Numbered from the stretch's first letter, positions 42,685 to 51,848 are shown. The stretch: DNA of 64,000 nucleotides from a bacterium 1xD42-87 (GCA_003611805.1 RAYM01000038.1:1-64000); one strand, 5' to 3'. The notes: generated by a model not told the origin, from the letters alone. A program made the numbers and translations.

Positions 42685-42849
42685 AAGTTTGATTTTGGGG
42701 AATTCTACGAATTGACTTTAGATTTCTACCACTGGTTGCGTAGATGTATAGAGGGCTATATGGAACGCAACCGGCCATCTTGGTATTGTAAAGCAAGATT
42801 TCAGTGAATAGTTCAGAGCCAGGTTATTGTACTGAAACCTAAAAAAGAA
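42685..42849 (+). other. Unassigned short stretch
   Basis: A frame here reads DFGEFYELTLDFYHWLRRC and stops at 42808. It may be another gene scar; no family was recognised. Confidence 0.25.
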
Positions 42850-42864
42850 ATGAGAGATATAAAT

Positions 42865-43087
42865 ATGCAATACCATATAATGATCAAAAACCTGTCTAAG
42901 TCTTACCAATCAAAGGGGACAGCAAAAACAGCTTTATCTGATGTTACCCTCAATATTCCGCAGGGCGAAATCTTTTGTATCATGGGTTCCTCCGGCAGCG
43001 GTAAGAGTACACTGTTAAAGATTTTAGGAGGCATGGAAAAACCAACCTCCGGCACTGTCTACATCAATGGAGTGAAGTGCTATAATA
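42865..43087 (+). pseudogene. 5' fragment of an ABC transporter ATPase, cut by an insertion sequence
   Basis: The first 75 residues of a LolD/BceA-like ATPase remain: [33 protein letters not shown] with Walker [10 protein letters not shown], then [20 protein letters not shown]. The frame loses homology near 43087 at TGTAACAGGAG, close to where an IS3-type element begins, and stops at 43122. Signature and Walker B motifs are gone. Confidence 0.85.
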
Positions 43088-43149
43088 AAGTTGTAACAGG
43101 AGTGGCTAATAAGATATACTGAAAATAATCAAGAAAGAGGTATTTAGTT

Positions 43150-43434
43150 ATGTCGCAAAATTACACTCCTGAATTTAAAAAGAAGATTGTCCGTCTCCAC
43201 GAGGAAGAAGGACGCACCTACAAAAGTATCACAGCAGAATACGGTGTATCCAAAGCAGCTATCTCTGCATGGTGTAAACAGTTCCGCGAAGAATGCCAGA
43301 CAAGCCCACAATCAAAAGCCGAATACGATAACATGAAAGAAATCCTCAAACTGAAAAGAGAAAATGACGAACTCAGAAAGGAAGTGGCATTCTTAAAAAA
43401 AGCGGCGGCATTCTTTGCAAAGGAGATCGATTAG
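43150..43434 (+). CDS. IS3-family (IS150 group) transposase OrfA
   Basis: This 94-residue protein starts MSQNYTPEFKKKIVRLHEEE. Its helix-turn-helix is YKSITAEYGVSKAAISAWCK. A leucine-zipper coil follows (LKRENDELRKEVAFLKKAA). OrfA binds the IS ends and, fused to OrfB by ribosomal frameshifting, forms the transposase. An A7 run (43393-43399) in a TTA-AAA-AAA-G setting is the probable -1 slippery site. The frame is intact, but its OrfB partner is truncated. Confidence 0.92.
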   Translation: MSQNYTPEFKKKIVRLHEEEGRTYKSITAEYGVSKAAISAWCKQFREECQTSPQSKAEYDNMKEILKLKRENDELRKEVAFLKKAAAFFAKEID

Positions 43435-44128
43435 AGGCTTATCGATTCATAGATGAATATCATAAAGAGTTTGGCATCCGCTGGCTGCTAAGACGGCTTT
43501 CCATATGTCCAAACGCCTATTACAACTACCGCAAACACCGGAAGGCGGATTATTATACCAAAAAATCAGAGGTTTTGGCACAGATTGAAGAAATCTACCA
43601 CAGTCACAGCGGGGTTGATGGTTACAGAAGCATGACCGTTTATTTGGATCGCAGGGGATATGGATACAGTGCAGCAACCATACACAAATACATGAATACG
43701 GAACTCGGCCTGCGTTCTGTCGTGCGTCCCAAAAAACCGGATTATGAACATGGCAAACTGCACAAAGTATTTGAAAACAAGTTAAAACAGGATTTCACGG
43801 CTGCTGCGGTTAACCAGAAATGGTGTACTGATTTTACATATCTGTTTCTTGCAGACCACGAAGTGAGATACAACTGCACAATCATAGACCTGTATGACCG
43901 GAGTGTGGTTGCCAGCATAACCGACCGCAGTATCACCAGTGATCTTGCAATACGGACACTGCAAAAAGCCTTGGATTCCCAGCCGCAGATCAAAGGGGAA
44001 CTGATCCTTCACAGCGATCAGGGTTCCCAGTATACATCCAAGGCATTTGTGGAGTTCTGCGAATCTGTCCATGTAATCCAGAGTATGAGTAAAGCCGGAT
44101 ATCCATACGATAATGCACCAATGGATCA
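43434..44128 (+). pseudogene. IS3-family transposase OrfB, 3' truncated
   Basis: In the -1 frame relative to OrfA the sequence runs EAYRFIDEYHKEFGIRWLL, then VDGYRSMTVYLDRRGYGYSA. The integrase core follows, with WCTDFTYLF (first Asp) and ILHSDQGSQYTSK (second Asp). It breaks off at YPYDNAPM, just before the segment with the catalytic Glu, and joins unrelated DNA at about 44125. No right-hand inverted repeat was found. The enzyme cannot be active. Confidence 0.9.
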
Positions 44129-44280
44129 TCACAAAGGACAACAGGATTTCTTTCTGCGTCATATCCCAAATGCGCACACATACCATTTTGAAATCTTCTT
44201 CCACAATTAGTACAAGCATCGCGATGCTCGTTGTAAAACACATCCAATTCGCGGGTGTGCCTATGTGTCATTTCCTGCAT
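44126..44280 (-). pseudogene. 5' fragment of an unknown gene with a CxxC motif
   Basis: Read on the minus strand from ATG 44280: MQEMTHRHTRELDVFYNEHR, then CTNCGRRFQNGMCAHLGYD and NPVVLCDD. The two-cysteine turn and CAHLGYD look like a zinc-binding or HNH-related N-terminus. The gene is cut at the junction with the IS3 OrfB remnant, two dead ends meeting head to head. Confidence 0.55.
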
Positions 44281-44321
44281 CACTTACCCCCACTCTCTCA
44301 TGTTCTATTTTTTAAAATTGA

Positions 44322-44951
44322 TTAAGTGTTTTGCAAATAGTATTCATTCAATATATTTGCTAAGGCTTTTGGATTTTCTTCATTGATAACATGGCCTGTA
44401 TTCTCAATAATTTTCAATTCTGCGCTTCTAATATTTTGTGATAAGTAATCTGCTGATTTCATATTTGCACTGTCTTTCTTTCCGCAAAGGATTAAAGAGG
44501 GGCACTTAATATTTTTCACCCTATCACTGAAATCTAAATTCTTCATGGTGTCCCCTAAAGCAAATGTGTTCTTTTTATCAAATGCCATAGTTTCAAAAAT
44601 AGATTTTGGTAAAAATCTGAAAATTATATTTTGAAAACTAAATGCTACTTTCGGGACTTTATATGGCGTTCCGATTAAAACCAATGTTTTCACTTTTTGT
44701 GGAAAATCCAAAGCAAAATTCAAAGCCAAAATACCACCTAATGAAAGACCACATAAATGAATTTGTCCGTCAAATTCGTTGCAATATTTTACAAATGAAG
44801 AATATAGATTCTCATAGCTTGCCTCTTTCCCTTCGAGGATGGAGGATAAATTTGGACATACAATATCTTCGTTGTTTGTCATGCATGAAATTGTTTTTTC
44901 CCAACTTGTTGCCTTGTGTCCTGAGCCGTGAACAAAAATTTTTGTTGCCAT
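44322..44951 (-). CDS. Alpha/beta hydrolase
   Basis: There are 209 residues starting MATKIFVHGSGHKATSWEKT (oxyanion-hole HGSG). The nucleophile elbow is GLSLGG (Ser near 71). An acid strand lies in PSLILCGKKDSA, and the catalytic His in ENTGHVINEENP near the end. The layout matches small esterases or lactonases of the alpha/beta fold; the substrate is unknown. AT-rich compared with the mobilisable element beside it, and likely brought in with mobile DNA. The start codon has AAGGAGATAC upstream on the minus strand. Confidence 0.85.
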   Translation of the reverse strand: MATKIFVHGSGHKATSWEKTISCMTNNEDIVCPNLSSILEGKEASYENLYSSFVKYCNEFDGQIHLCGLSLGGILALNFALDFPQKVKTLVLIGTPYKVPKVAFSFQNIIFRFLPKSIFETMAFDKKNTFALGDTMKNLDFSDRVKNIKCPSLILCGKKDSANMKSADYLSQNIRSAELKIIENTGHVINEENPKALANILNEYYLQNT

Positions 44952-44976
44952 AAGTATCTCCTTTGAATTTTATGTT

Positions 44977-45777
44977 CTATTTTCCTGACTGCTCAATCAC
45001 CTTTTTCGCAAACTGCTGGAACATTTCAACAGTTTCTTTATCCATCGGTGCAAGCTGTCCGATCTGTCCGGCAATCATCGCCGTCACATCATCAATGGAA
45101 AGCGGGTTTTGTTTCTGCTCCGCCAGTGCGTCCCGCATGGCTTGGAACATAGTGGCGGTCACAGCTTCCCCCGGCTGTTCGCCATTGTCAATATCTTTCT
45201 TAATGTCCCGCAGGATAGCAAGAAACACATTTTTGATTTTTTCAATCTCCGCTTCATGTTCCCCCATCTTCTGGGCGTTCAAAAGCTGTAAATCCTGCTT
45301 TGCTTCCGCCCGGTGTTCCGGGTGTTCTTTCATCAGGTCAGACAAGGAAGCCGTTGCTATCTCGATAAGCTGGTTTCTTGCTGTTATGCCCTTTGCCGCC
45401 GTGTCCTGAAAATAAATCCGTATCAAATCTATCAGCTTGGGAAAATTTCTGTGTTCCAACAGGCGGTTGAGGATTTGCACATCAACAGCACCCGTCACAA
45501 GCCCCCTCACGGCTCCCTCTGACAAGCCTAATTCAGAAATATCGTAGCTTTTACGGACGCTCACGGTAGACAAGCCCAGTATGTAGTCTGTCGATACCTT
45601 AAATTCCTTTGCCACACCTATGAGAATATCACTGCTTACCGTTCTTGTTTCGCCGCTGACAATGCGGCTCAACTGGGAAGCGGAAACGCCTATCTTCTCC
45701 GCAAGCTCCTTTTGTGTGATGTGGTTCCCGTTGCATAAATCGGAAATCCGCTGTCCGGGTGTTCCGGGTAAAGCCAT
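44977..45777 (-). CDS. XRE-family regulator of a mobilisable element
   Basis: The start at 45777 (MALPGTPGQRISDLCNG) has a GGAGG-rich leader; the frame extends to 45798. Residues 8-70 are a Cro/C1-type helix-turn-helix (ITQKELAEKIGVSASQLSRI, VSTDYILGL). The remaining 200 residues are helical and rich in Glu/Lys. This long form, divergent from Cys-rich, RepA-like and Mob genes, is common in Tn4451-type mobilisable elements, where it probably represses transfer genes. The intergenic 45778-45943 would hold the divergent promoters. Confidence 0.8.
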   Translation of the reverse strand: MALPGTPGQRISDLCNGNHITQKELAEKIGVSASQLSRIVSGETRTVSSDILIGVAKEFKVSTDYILGLSTVSVRKSYDISELGLSEGAVRGLVTGAVDVQILNRLLEHRNFPKLIDLIRIYFQDTAAKGITARNQLIEIATASLSDLMKEHPEHRAEAKQDLQLLNAQKMGEHEAEIEKIKNVFLAILRDIKKDIDNGEQPGEAVTATMFQAMRDALAEQKQNPLSIDDVTAMIAGQIGQLAPMDKETVEMFQQFAKKVIEQSGK

Positions 45778-45995
45778 AGACACGCACCTCCTCCGCATAC
45801 TTCCATTATACAGATTGATTGCAAAAATGCAATTTCCAAAGTGTAAACTTCATCAAAATGCAATTCTCGCAAAATTCCGGGGATTGCATTTTTTTCGTGT
45901 AGACTTAGGGTAGTTCATCGATGGACAGCACCTTGAAAACAGAATGACCGTCCGAAAAGAAATATCCCGGCTGGGGAAGCACCGCAAGGAGCCGG

Positions 45996-46020
45996 ACTTC
46001 GGGACAAAATGTCCCGAAGT
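45996..46020. repeat. Perfect 11-bp inverted repeat
   Basis: ACTTCGGGACA-AAA-TGTCCCGAAGT. A compact hairpin at the start of the mobilisable-element gene block; candidate operator or replication/transfer hairpin. Confidence 0.7.
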
Positions 46021-46355
46021 TGCGGGGAGCGTGCCAACGCCGGAACACGCCGCAGGAATGGGGCAGGAAACCTTTTCGGGGAGAACGGCAACTGCATTGT
46101 CCTTGACGATGGGGACACCTGCACCTGCCCGCAGACGATTTCTTTCTCGGTCTGCTGTAAGTGGTTCCGCTGGGCGGTCTTGCCGCTGGACGGGACGCTG
46201 GAAGCGGAGATTTTCCGGGATAAGGACTTGAAACGCTGCGAGGTCTGCGGCGGTGTGTTCGTCCCTAAATCCAACCGGGCAAAATACTGCCCCGGCTGTG
46301 CTGCCAGAGTTCACAGGCGGCAAAAAACAGAAAGTGAACGGAAAAGGCGTTCAGC
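46009..46355 (+). pseudogene. Cys-rich (VLP-type) element protein, fused by deletion to RepA-like gene
   Basis: The frame contains NGNCIVLDDGDTCTCPQ, SFSVCCKWFRWAVLPLDG, KRCEVCGGVFVPKSNRAKYC and PGCAARVHRRQKTESERK. This is the zinc-finger-like end of small Cys-rich proteins found in clostridial mobilisable elements. The N-terminus is scrambled over the inverted repeat. The normal C-terminus runs directly into RepA-type sequence in another frame at 46356. An internal deletion therefore joined two genes, and the frame continues to 46560 as nonsense. Confidence 0.75.
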
Positions 46356-46706
46356 TTCACCCGGCTCCCGAATTTCCTCTTTGAAGCCCCCACATTCAAG
46401 CCCCTGTCCAACGAGGCAAAGGTTCTGTACGCCTTTATCCTGCGCCGGACAGAGTTATCCCGCAAGAATGGGTGGGTGGATGACTGCGGACGGATTTTCC
46501 TGTATTACCCTATCTGTGAAGTGGTTGACCTGCTTCACTGTGGGCGGCAGAAAGCGGTGAATACCCTGCGGGAACTGCAATACGCCGGGCTGGTGGAGAT
46601 CCAGAAGCAGGGCTGTGGAAAACCCAACCGCATTTTCCCAAAATCCTACGAAGCGGTTCCAAACACCGACTTCAAGAAATCCGGTTCTGGTACGCCGGAG
46701 GACTGA
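46356..46706 (+). pseudogene. RepA_N-type replication initiator fragment
   Basis: The frame reads FTRLPNFLFEAPTFKPLSNE and AKVLYAFILRRTELSRKNGW, then RIFLYYPICEVVDLL, RQKAVNTLRELQYAGLVEI and a stop. This matches the winged-helix N-terminal domain of RepA_N initiators, including the LLEAPTFKPLS-like start. The first residues and the C-terminal domain are lost; a frameshifted tail with ENRT repeats follows to about 46775. Confidence 0.8.
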
Positions 46707-46888
46707 AAACCGTACCCATGAAGTACGGAAACCGCCCCCTTGAAGTACGAAAACCGGACGGTATATAGAAATACAAAGGTTAAAATGATTTATTTATATC
46801 CATTCCATTCCTATCGTATCAGAGATAATTCCGGGGGGATTTTCCCTGTGGAAAACCCGGATAGGAAAGGAATGGGGAAAGGAGCAGA

Positions 46889-47833
46889 ATGGCACAACAC
46901 GCAATTTTACGGTTTGAGAAGCACAAGGGCAATCCGGCAAGGCCGCTGGAAGCCCATCACGAACGGCAGAAAGAACAATACGCCAGTAACCCCGACATTG
47001 ACACCAGCCGTAGTAAATATAACTTCCATATCGTCAAGCCGGAGGGACGCTATTATCACTTCATTCAGAGCCGGATTGAGCAAGCCGGGTGTCGAACCCG
47101 CAAGGACAGCACCCGGTTTGTCGATACACTGATAACCGCCAGCCCGGAGTTTTTCAAGGGGAAATCCCCAAAGGAGATACAGGCGTTTTTCCAGAGGGCG
47201 GCGGCTTTCCTCATTGGCCGGGTAGGGCGGGAAAATATCGTGTCGGCGGTGGTACACATGGACGAAAAAACGCCCCACCTGCATTTGACCTTTGTTCCGC
47301 TGACAAAGGACAACCGTTTGTGCGCTAAAGAGATTATCGGCAACCGGGCAAACCTGACAAAGTGGCAGGATGATTTTCACGCCTATATGGTGGAGAAATA
47401 TCCCGACTTGGAGCGTGGGGAGAGTGCCAGCAAGACAGGCCGGAAGCATATCCCCACTCGGCTTTTCAAACAGGCGGTTTCCCTCTCCAAACAGGCAAGA
47501 GCCATTGAAGCCGCCCTTGACGGCATTAACCCGCTGAACGCCGGAAAGAAAAAAGAGGAAGCCCTCTCCATGCTGAAAAAGTGGTTCCCGCAGATGGAGA
47601 ATTTCTCCGGGCAACTGAAAAAGTACAAGGTCACAATCAATGACCTGTTGGCGGAAAATGAAAAGCTGGAAGCAAGGGCAAAGGCCAGTGAAAAAGGCAA
47701 GATGAAAGATACGATGGAACGGGCAAAGCTGAAAAGCGAACTGGACAATTTACAGCGGCTGGTTGACCGTATCCCGCCGGATATACTGGCGGAACTGAAA
47801 CGTCAGCAGCGGCACACGGTAAAGGAAAGGTGA
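46889..47833 (+). CDS. MobV-family relaxase (plasmid recombination/mobilisation protein)
   Basis: There are 314 residues. The N-terminus MAQHAILRFEKHKGNPARPL and SKYNFHIVKPEG match Mob/Pre relaxases. The metal-binding HMDEKTPHLHL motif is at residues 123-133. A long C-terminal coiled coil (KKYKVTINDLLAENEKLEAR and beyond) is typical. It would nick the element's transfer origin and pilot DNA with helper conjugation machinery. ATG 46889 follows GGAAAGGAGCAG. It is the only fully intact transfer gene of this block; the origin should lie in 46707-46888, though I could not identify it. Confidence 0.9.
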   Translation: MAQHAILRFEKHKGNPARPLEAHHERQKEQYASNPDIDTSRSKYNFHIVKPEGRYYHFIQSRIEQAGCRTRKDSTRFVDTLITASPEFFKGKSPKEIQAFFQRAAAFLIGRVGRENIVSAVVHMDEKTPHLHLTFVPLTKDNRLCAKEIIGNRANLTKWQDDFHAYMVEKYPDLERGESASKTGRKHIPTRLFKQAVSLSKQARAIEAALDGINPLNAGKKKEEALSMLKKWFPQMENFSGQLKKYKVTINDLLAENEKLEARAKASEKGKMKDTMERAKLKSELDNLQRLVDRIPPDILAELKRQQRHTVKER

Positions 47834-47905
47834 TAGATATAAGCAGAAGTTTTCGCCGCCCCTGTGCGGCATTGTACCTTGAAAACTGAATATGGAGGAC
47901 ATTGG

Positions 47906-48100
47906 ATGGCAAAAAGCGAAAGCGGTGCTTTTACACCCCGGACAGGGCAGGTCATACAAGCAGAGAACGGCACGCAGTATTTTGTATGTGGGAACAACCG
48001 TATAAAAATCTCCGAACACTTCGCCGCAGGCGGGAAGCCCCTCGGTGATCTGATTGTAGATGTGGTGCGGCACACCGCAGAAAAAGCCGCTTCAACCTGA
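47906..48100 (+). CDS. TnpW-like small transposon protein
   Basis: ATG 47906 is 7 bases after GGAGG. The 64 residues contain NGTQYFVCGNNRIKISEHF then PLGDLIVDVVRHTAEK. This resembles TnpW-type proteins (a short beta hairpin and a helix) that precede the recombinase in Tn4451-like elements. Role unknown, possibly accessory to excision. Its spacing between the relaxase and recombinase genes supports the assignment. Confidence 0.65.
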   Translation: MAKSESGAFTPRTGQVIQAENGTQYFVCGNNRIKISEHFAAGGKPLGDLIVDVVRHTAEKAAST

Positions 48101-48200
48101 TAGCCCATCATTGATAACACGCCCACGCTTATGATATAATTGCCATAGAGCAAAAGTATTGTAAGCGTGGGTTGTTTCTTTAGAAGGAGGATTTTTAACG

Positions 48201-49339
48201 GTGAAACAACCTTACAATACTACGATTTACAACACGGCGCTTTATATGAGATTGAGCCGGGACGATGAAAACTATGGTGACAGCGTAAGCATTGAAACAC
48301 AGCGGACAATCCTGCAACAGTACGCAAAGGAACAGGGGCTTCATGTAGTCGGTGAGTATGTGGACGATGGCTGGTCGGGGACGAACTTTGAACGCCCGGA
48401 TTTTCAGCGCATGATGGACGATGTGGAAGCCGGAAAAGTAAACTGCATTGTTACGAAAGACCTTTCCCGTTTCGGGCGGGAACATGTGATGATGGACTAC
48501 TATCTGGAATTTCTGTTCCCGGAAAAACGGGTGCGCTATATCGCCGTTGCGGAGAATGAGGACACAGAAAAAGGGCTTTCCGATTTTGTCCCATTCAAAA
48601 ACCTGTTCAATGAATGGTTTGCGAAAGATACAAGCCGCAAGGTAAAGGCCGCTTTCAAAGTGAAGTTTGCCACAGGACAGCGTATCGGCGCCTATGCCCC
48701 CATCGGGTACAGGAAACACCCGGAAATCAAAAACAAGCTGATAATCGACGAGGAAACCCGCTGGATAGTGGAGAAGATTTTTGACCTTGCCTTTCATGGC
48801 AGAGGGGCGGCCAGTATCACAAGCATATTGATTGCGGAAAAGGTTCCCACTCCGGGATTTATCAACTTCCAGCGTGACGGGACTTTCGCAAACATCTATG
48901 CGGGTGCGCCGGAGGAAAAAAGCTACGCATGGACGATAGCCCAGGTCAAAAGAAGCAGGCCGCCGAACTGAAAAAGGCAGAGAAGCGGAAATCCGAAGTT
49001 GATACCCTGTTTGCCCGGATGTATGAGGACTGGGCGGCGGGGCGTATCACAGAATACAACTTCTCTATGCTGTCCGGGAAGTACCAGAGCGAACAGGCTG
49101 AACTGAACACAAAGATTGAACAGCTTCAATCCGCTATCGCCACTGAAAGCCAGAACGCCGCAGACGCAGAAAAATGGATTGCCTTGATGAAAGAGTGTGT
49201 CAATCCAACAGAACTGACCGCCGAACTTTTGAATACGCTGATTGAAAAAATCGTTGTCCATGAAGCGGTCAAAGGTGAGGACGGAAGCCGGGAACAGGAG
49301 GTAGAAATCTTCTACCGCTTTATCGGCAAAATTGATTAA
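48201..49339 (+). pseudogene. Large serine recombinase (TnpX-like) with internal deletion
   Basis: GTG 48201 follows AAGGAGG. Residues 1-150 are an intact resolvase domain with the catalytic Ser19 in ALYMRLSRDDE, and DLSRFGREHVMMDYY. The recombinase domain proceeds through APIGYRKHPE to SYAWTIAQVK, then at about 48950 jumps, out of frame, into the C-terminal part (QAAELKKAEKRKSEVDTLFA ... EVEIFYRFIGKID, ending 49339). About 100-150 residues including most of the zinc/DNA-binding region are missing. The element is therefore unable to excise on its own. Confidence 0.9.
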
Positions 49340-49375
49340 ATGACACCAATATCTTTAACTATGTGATACCGGGCA

Positions 49376-49726
49376 GGCAACCCCCGAACTGGAAAAATAG
49401 TGGCAATGAGCGCGGTTTTTAATGTCACGACTGATTATCTGCTAAAGTCATCGGAAATAGACGACTTGTCAGTAAAAACGGAAATGCTGGAAAAACAGCA
49501 GCAGATGATGCTTGGGCGGGAGCAAAAACAGCGACAGGTATTTAGCTGTATCATGTACTCGGTTGTAGTATATCTGGTATTTTTTGCGGTATGCTTTATT
49601 GAGCGTTTTTTCTTTCATGAGTTCGATGTATTAGGTGGACAAGAGATACTTTTTGCAGAATTTCTTATAGCGACTGCCGTAGTGGTGTTTATATGTGTAA
49701 AGAAACTTGGTAAAAAGCAGGAGTAG
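49376..49726 (+). pseudogene. C-terminal part of an XRE regulator with one membrane region
   Basis: The sequence enters at TPELEKIVAMSAVFNVTTDY, the last two helices of a Cro/C1 helix-turn-helix whose first half is missing. A coil (MLEKQQQMMLGREQKQ) and two hydrophobic spans (MYSVVVYLVFFAVCFI, ILFAEFLIATAVVVFICV) follow. Membrane-tethered XRE proteins of this build are common in Firmicutes. The join with the recombinase tail lies at about 49345-49375. Confidence 0.75.
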
Positions 49727-49740
49727 ATGTTTGGTGGAGG

Positions 49741-49866
49741 AAAAATGTTGGTGACGAAGTACTGACCTACACGGCGGGCGTGGGCTGGCATGAGAAGGAG
49801 TCGGATGCGGAGACGCAGGTATACGGGGCTTTGAAGGCTGCATTGAAGTGGAATGGTAATCACTAA
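49741..49866 (+). pseudogene. Unidentified C-terminal gene fragment
   Basis: The frame reads DEVLTYTAGVGWHEKESDAE then TQVYGALKAALKWNGNH and stop. It is clearly protein-like but has no start or known family. Confidence 0.4.
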
Positions 49867-49945
49867 ATACAAATTGGATAAATTCTAAGAACAGCTTAGA
49901 CGATGAATCAAAGGTTTAGTGATGTTAAGTAAATTATTATTAGAG

Positions 49946-50064
49946 TAATTATATACTGACGACCGTTAAGATTTTCCAATTTCTGCACATCCAATATTGC
50001 ATAAGTGGGCAATACGTGCTGTGCAGAAAGGAAAATCTAATCGTTCGTGAGTATAACAGATTAC
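49946..50064. repeat. Long imperfect palindrome (arms about 56 bases)
   Basis: The left arm (to 50000) and right arm (from 50009) pair over most of their length: TATACTGACGACCG with CGTTCGTGAGTATA, GATTTTCC with GGAAAATC, TTTCTGCACA with TGTGCAGAAA, and TATTGC with GCAATA around ATAAGTGG. It could be a MITE, an IS relic, or a structured RNA upstream of the 50142 gene. The flanks 49867-50141 contain no gene. Confidence 0.75.
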
Positions 50065-50141
50065 ATTGTCCAAACACTAGGAGGAAGAGTGAAAGAATTT
50101 AACAAAATTTTCACAATTTGTTTGCGCCTTGGAAAGGAATG

Positions 50142-51284
50142 ATGAAAAATATGAAAGAACTTTCACGTATGAAAATGAGGGATTCTGCAAGACGAGCTTC
50201 CAACAGTGCTCAAAGTAGCCTGCTTGACAGGATATCAGAGTTTTTAGTGCAACATGCGAATCCCTCGATTGTTTATCACGTTAAAAACGATATTCTGAAA
50301 AATATCATGGACGACGAAAAAAGAGATTTGCAAGATAGGATTTTGCAAGAGAAAATAATCCAAAGTATCATTACATGCCAAAAAGAAAACGGTTGGTTGG
50401 GCAATGGTTTTCATGGGTCTAACAAAAATGCAGGACCATATGAAAATCAAGAGGTTGGTGTAAAATATCTTGGCGAAAAACTGGTGTATAAAGATACTCC
50501 TGTTCTGAAGAATGCAATAGAAGCATTCAAAATTATATCTCCAAAATTGTTTGGCGAAGGCGATATTGACTGCAACAGATACGCAGCCGCCGGCTCAGAC
50601 ATCATTAAAGCTGCTTGTGTTGCAAGGGCTGGTTATGAAGATGCCTTTGATATTACAAAAGAAATTACCACGTCATTGGAATCTTTTAGAAGAGTTACTG
50701 AAATAAAATCGGTGACAGATATCGTAAAAATAAGAAAGAGACCTCCCGAGCGACTCAACCCCGAGGGAATCGCATATGTTTTTAACGATTATGAAAAATG
50801 GCCCTGTTGGTATCATCTGGATATTTTGGCTCATACAAACAGTTGGCGGAATAATGAGAATATAGCAATGCTGGCGGATTCTTTTAATAAGTTACTGAAA
50901 GACACAGGCTTGAATTATTCACCCGCCTATTGTATAGATATTGGGCATTTGGTTGGCTGTTGTGGTGCATATAAAGAGGGTATGAAACTGGGTATAGAAA
51001 CTGGCGGAGAGTATTATGTATTTCTGGATTTGGTAGAGTATATGTGCCGATGTGGTTTATACAGTCTTGTTCCACCGCTTAAAAAAGAGGTTGATATTAT
51101 TTATGATTCTATAGATGAGCAGGGAATATGCCGTGCAAACTACGTCGAAAAAGCACTTAAAGGAATGGGATGCTATGGTGGTGGGCAAATGGAGGTAGAC
51201 TGGAGGAGCAGGACTAGGAAGCTTTGCGATGTAACATACAGAGGACTGTTGATACTGTATCATTCGGGATTGCTGACCCACTAA
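50142..51284 (+). CDS. Uncharacterised AT-rich 380-aa protein
   Basis: The start is uncertain among ATG 50139, 50142 and 50151 (AAAGGA at 50133-50138). The product is mostly helical with no signal peptide. Segments such as ITCQKENGWLGNGFHG and DSIDEQGICRANYVEKAL resemble the repeated turns of alpha/alpha-barrel proteins of the terpene-cyclase or prenyltransferase type, but no catalytic motif was identified. Codon use is more AT-rich than the chromosome around 5-40 kb. It is preceded by the long palindrome and ends directly at an IS66 fragment, so it is a horizontally acquired orphan. Confidence 0.7.
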   Translation: MKNMKELSRMKMRDSARRASNSAQSSLLDRISEFLVQHANPSIVYHVKNDILKNIMDDEKRDLQDRILQEKIIQSIITCQKENGWLGNGFHGSNKNAGPYENQEVGVKYLGEKLVYKDTPVLKNAIEAFKIISPKLFGEGDIDCNRYAAAGSDIIKAACVARAGYEDAFDITKEITTSLESFRRVTEIKSVTDIVKIRKRPPERLNPEGIAYVFNDYEKWPCWYHLDILAHTNSWRNNENIAMLADSFNKLLKDTGLNYSPAYCIDIGHLVGCCGAYKEGMKLGIETGGEYYVFLDLVEYMCRCGLYSLVPPLKKEVDIIYDSIDEQGICRANYVEKALKGMGCYGGGQMEVDWRSRTRKLCDVTYRGLLILYHSGLLTH

Positions 51285-51848
51285 GGCCTGCAGGCAGACG
51301 AGACTCCAGTACTGGTAAGTAAGGATGGTCGTCCTGCCGGGAGCAGAAGCTATATGTGGGTGTACCGCACCGAGCGGATGTATACAGACAGGCAGATTGT
51401 CCTGTATGAATACCAGAAGACCCGCAATGCCAGCCATCCGAGGGGATTCTTAAAGGATTTCAACGGAGTATGTGTCACGGACGGTTATCAAGTTTACCAC
51501 ACGGTCGAAAATGAGCGTGAAGACTTAAAGATTGCCGGATGCTGGTCCCATGCGAGGCGCAGGTTTGATGAAGCAGTAAAAGCGCTGCCGAAAGCAAAGC
51601 AGAAGGACAGCCGCGCATACCTTGCGCTGACCATGATACAGGCCATCTGCCGGGAGGAAAAACTGCTTAAAGATCTTCCGGCAGGGGAACGTAAAATTTG
51701 CCGCCAGCTGAGTGTTTTTGAATACCTGCTCACTGAAATCCCAAAGCATCTGGACGATACTGACCGCAGTTTTCTGGATGACCTGCTTCCATGGTCACCG
51801 AACCTGCCTGCGAACTGCCGGAAGCCCGGTAAAGAAGAAGTGAAATAA
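51285..51848 (+). pseudogene. IS66-family transposase (TnpC) internal fragment
   Basis: From the base after the previous stop the frame reads LQADETPVLVSKDGRPAGSR and SYMWVYRTERM, then FNGVCVTDGYQVYH and GCWSHARRRFDEA. These are the catalytic core blocks of IS66 transposases (first and second Asp). It ends DLLPWSPNLPANCRK after an in-frame loss of the following core. There is no N-terminal half. A second, separate IS66 copy lies at 56262-57790. Confidence 0.88.
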
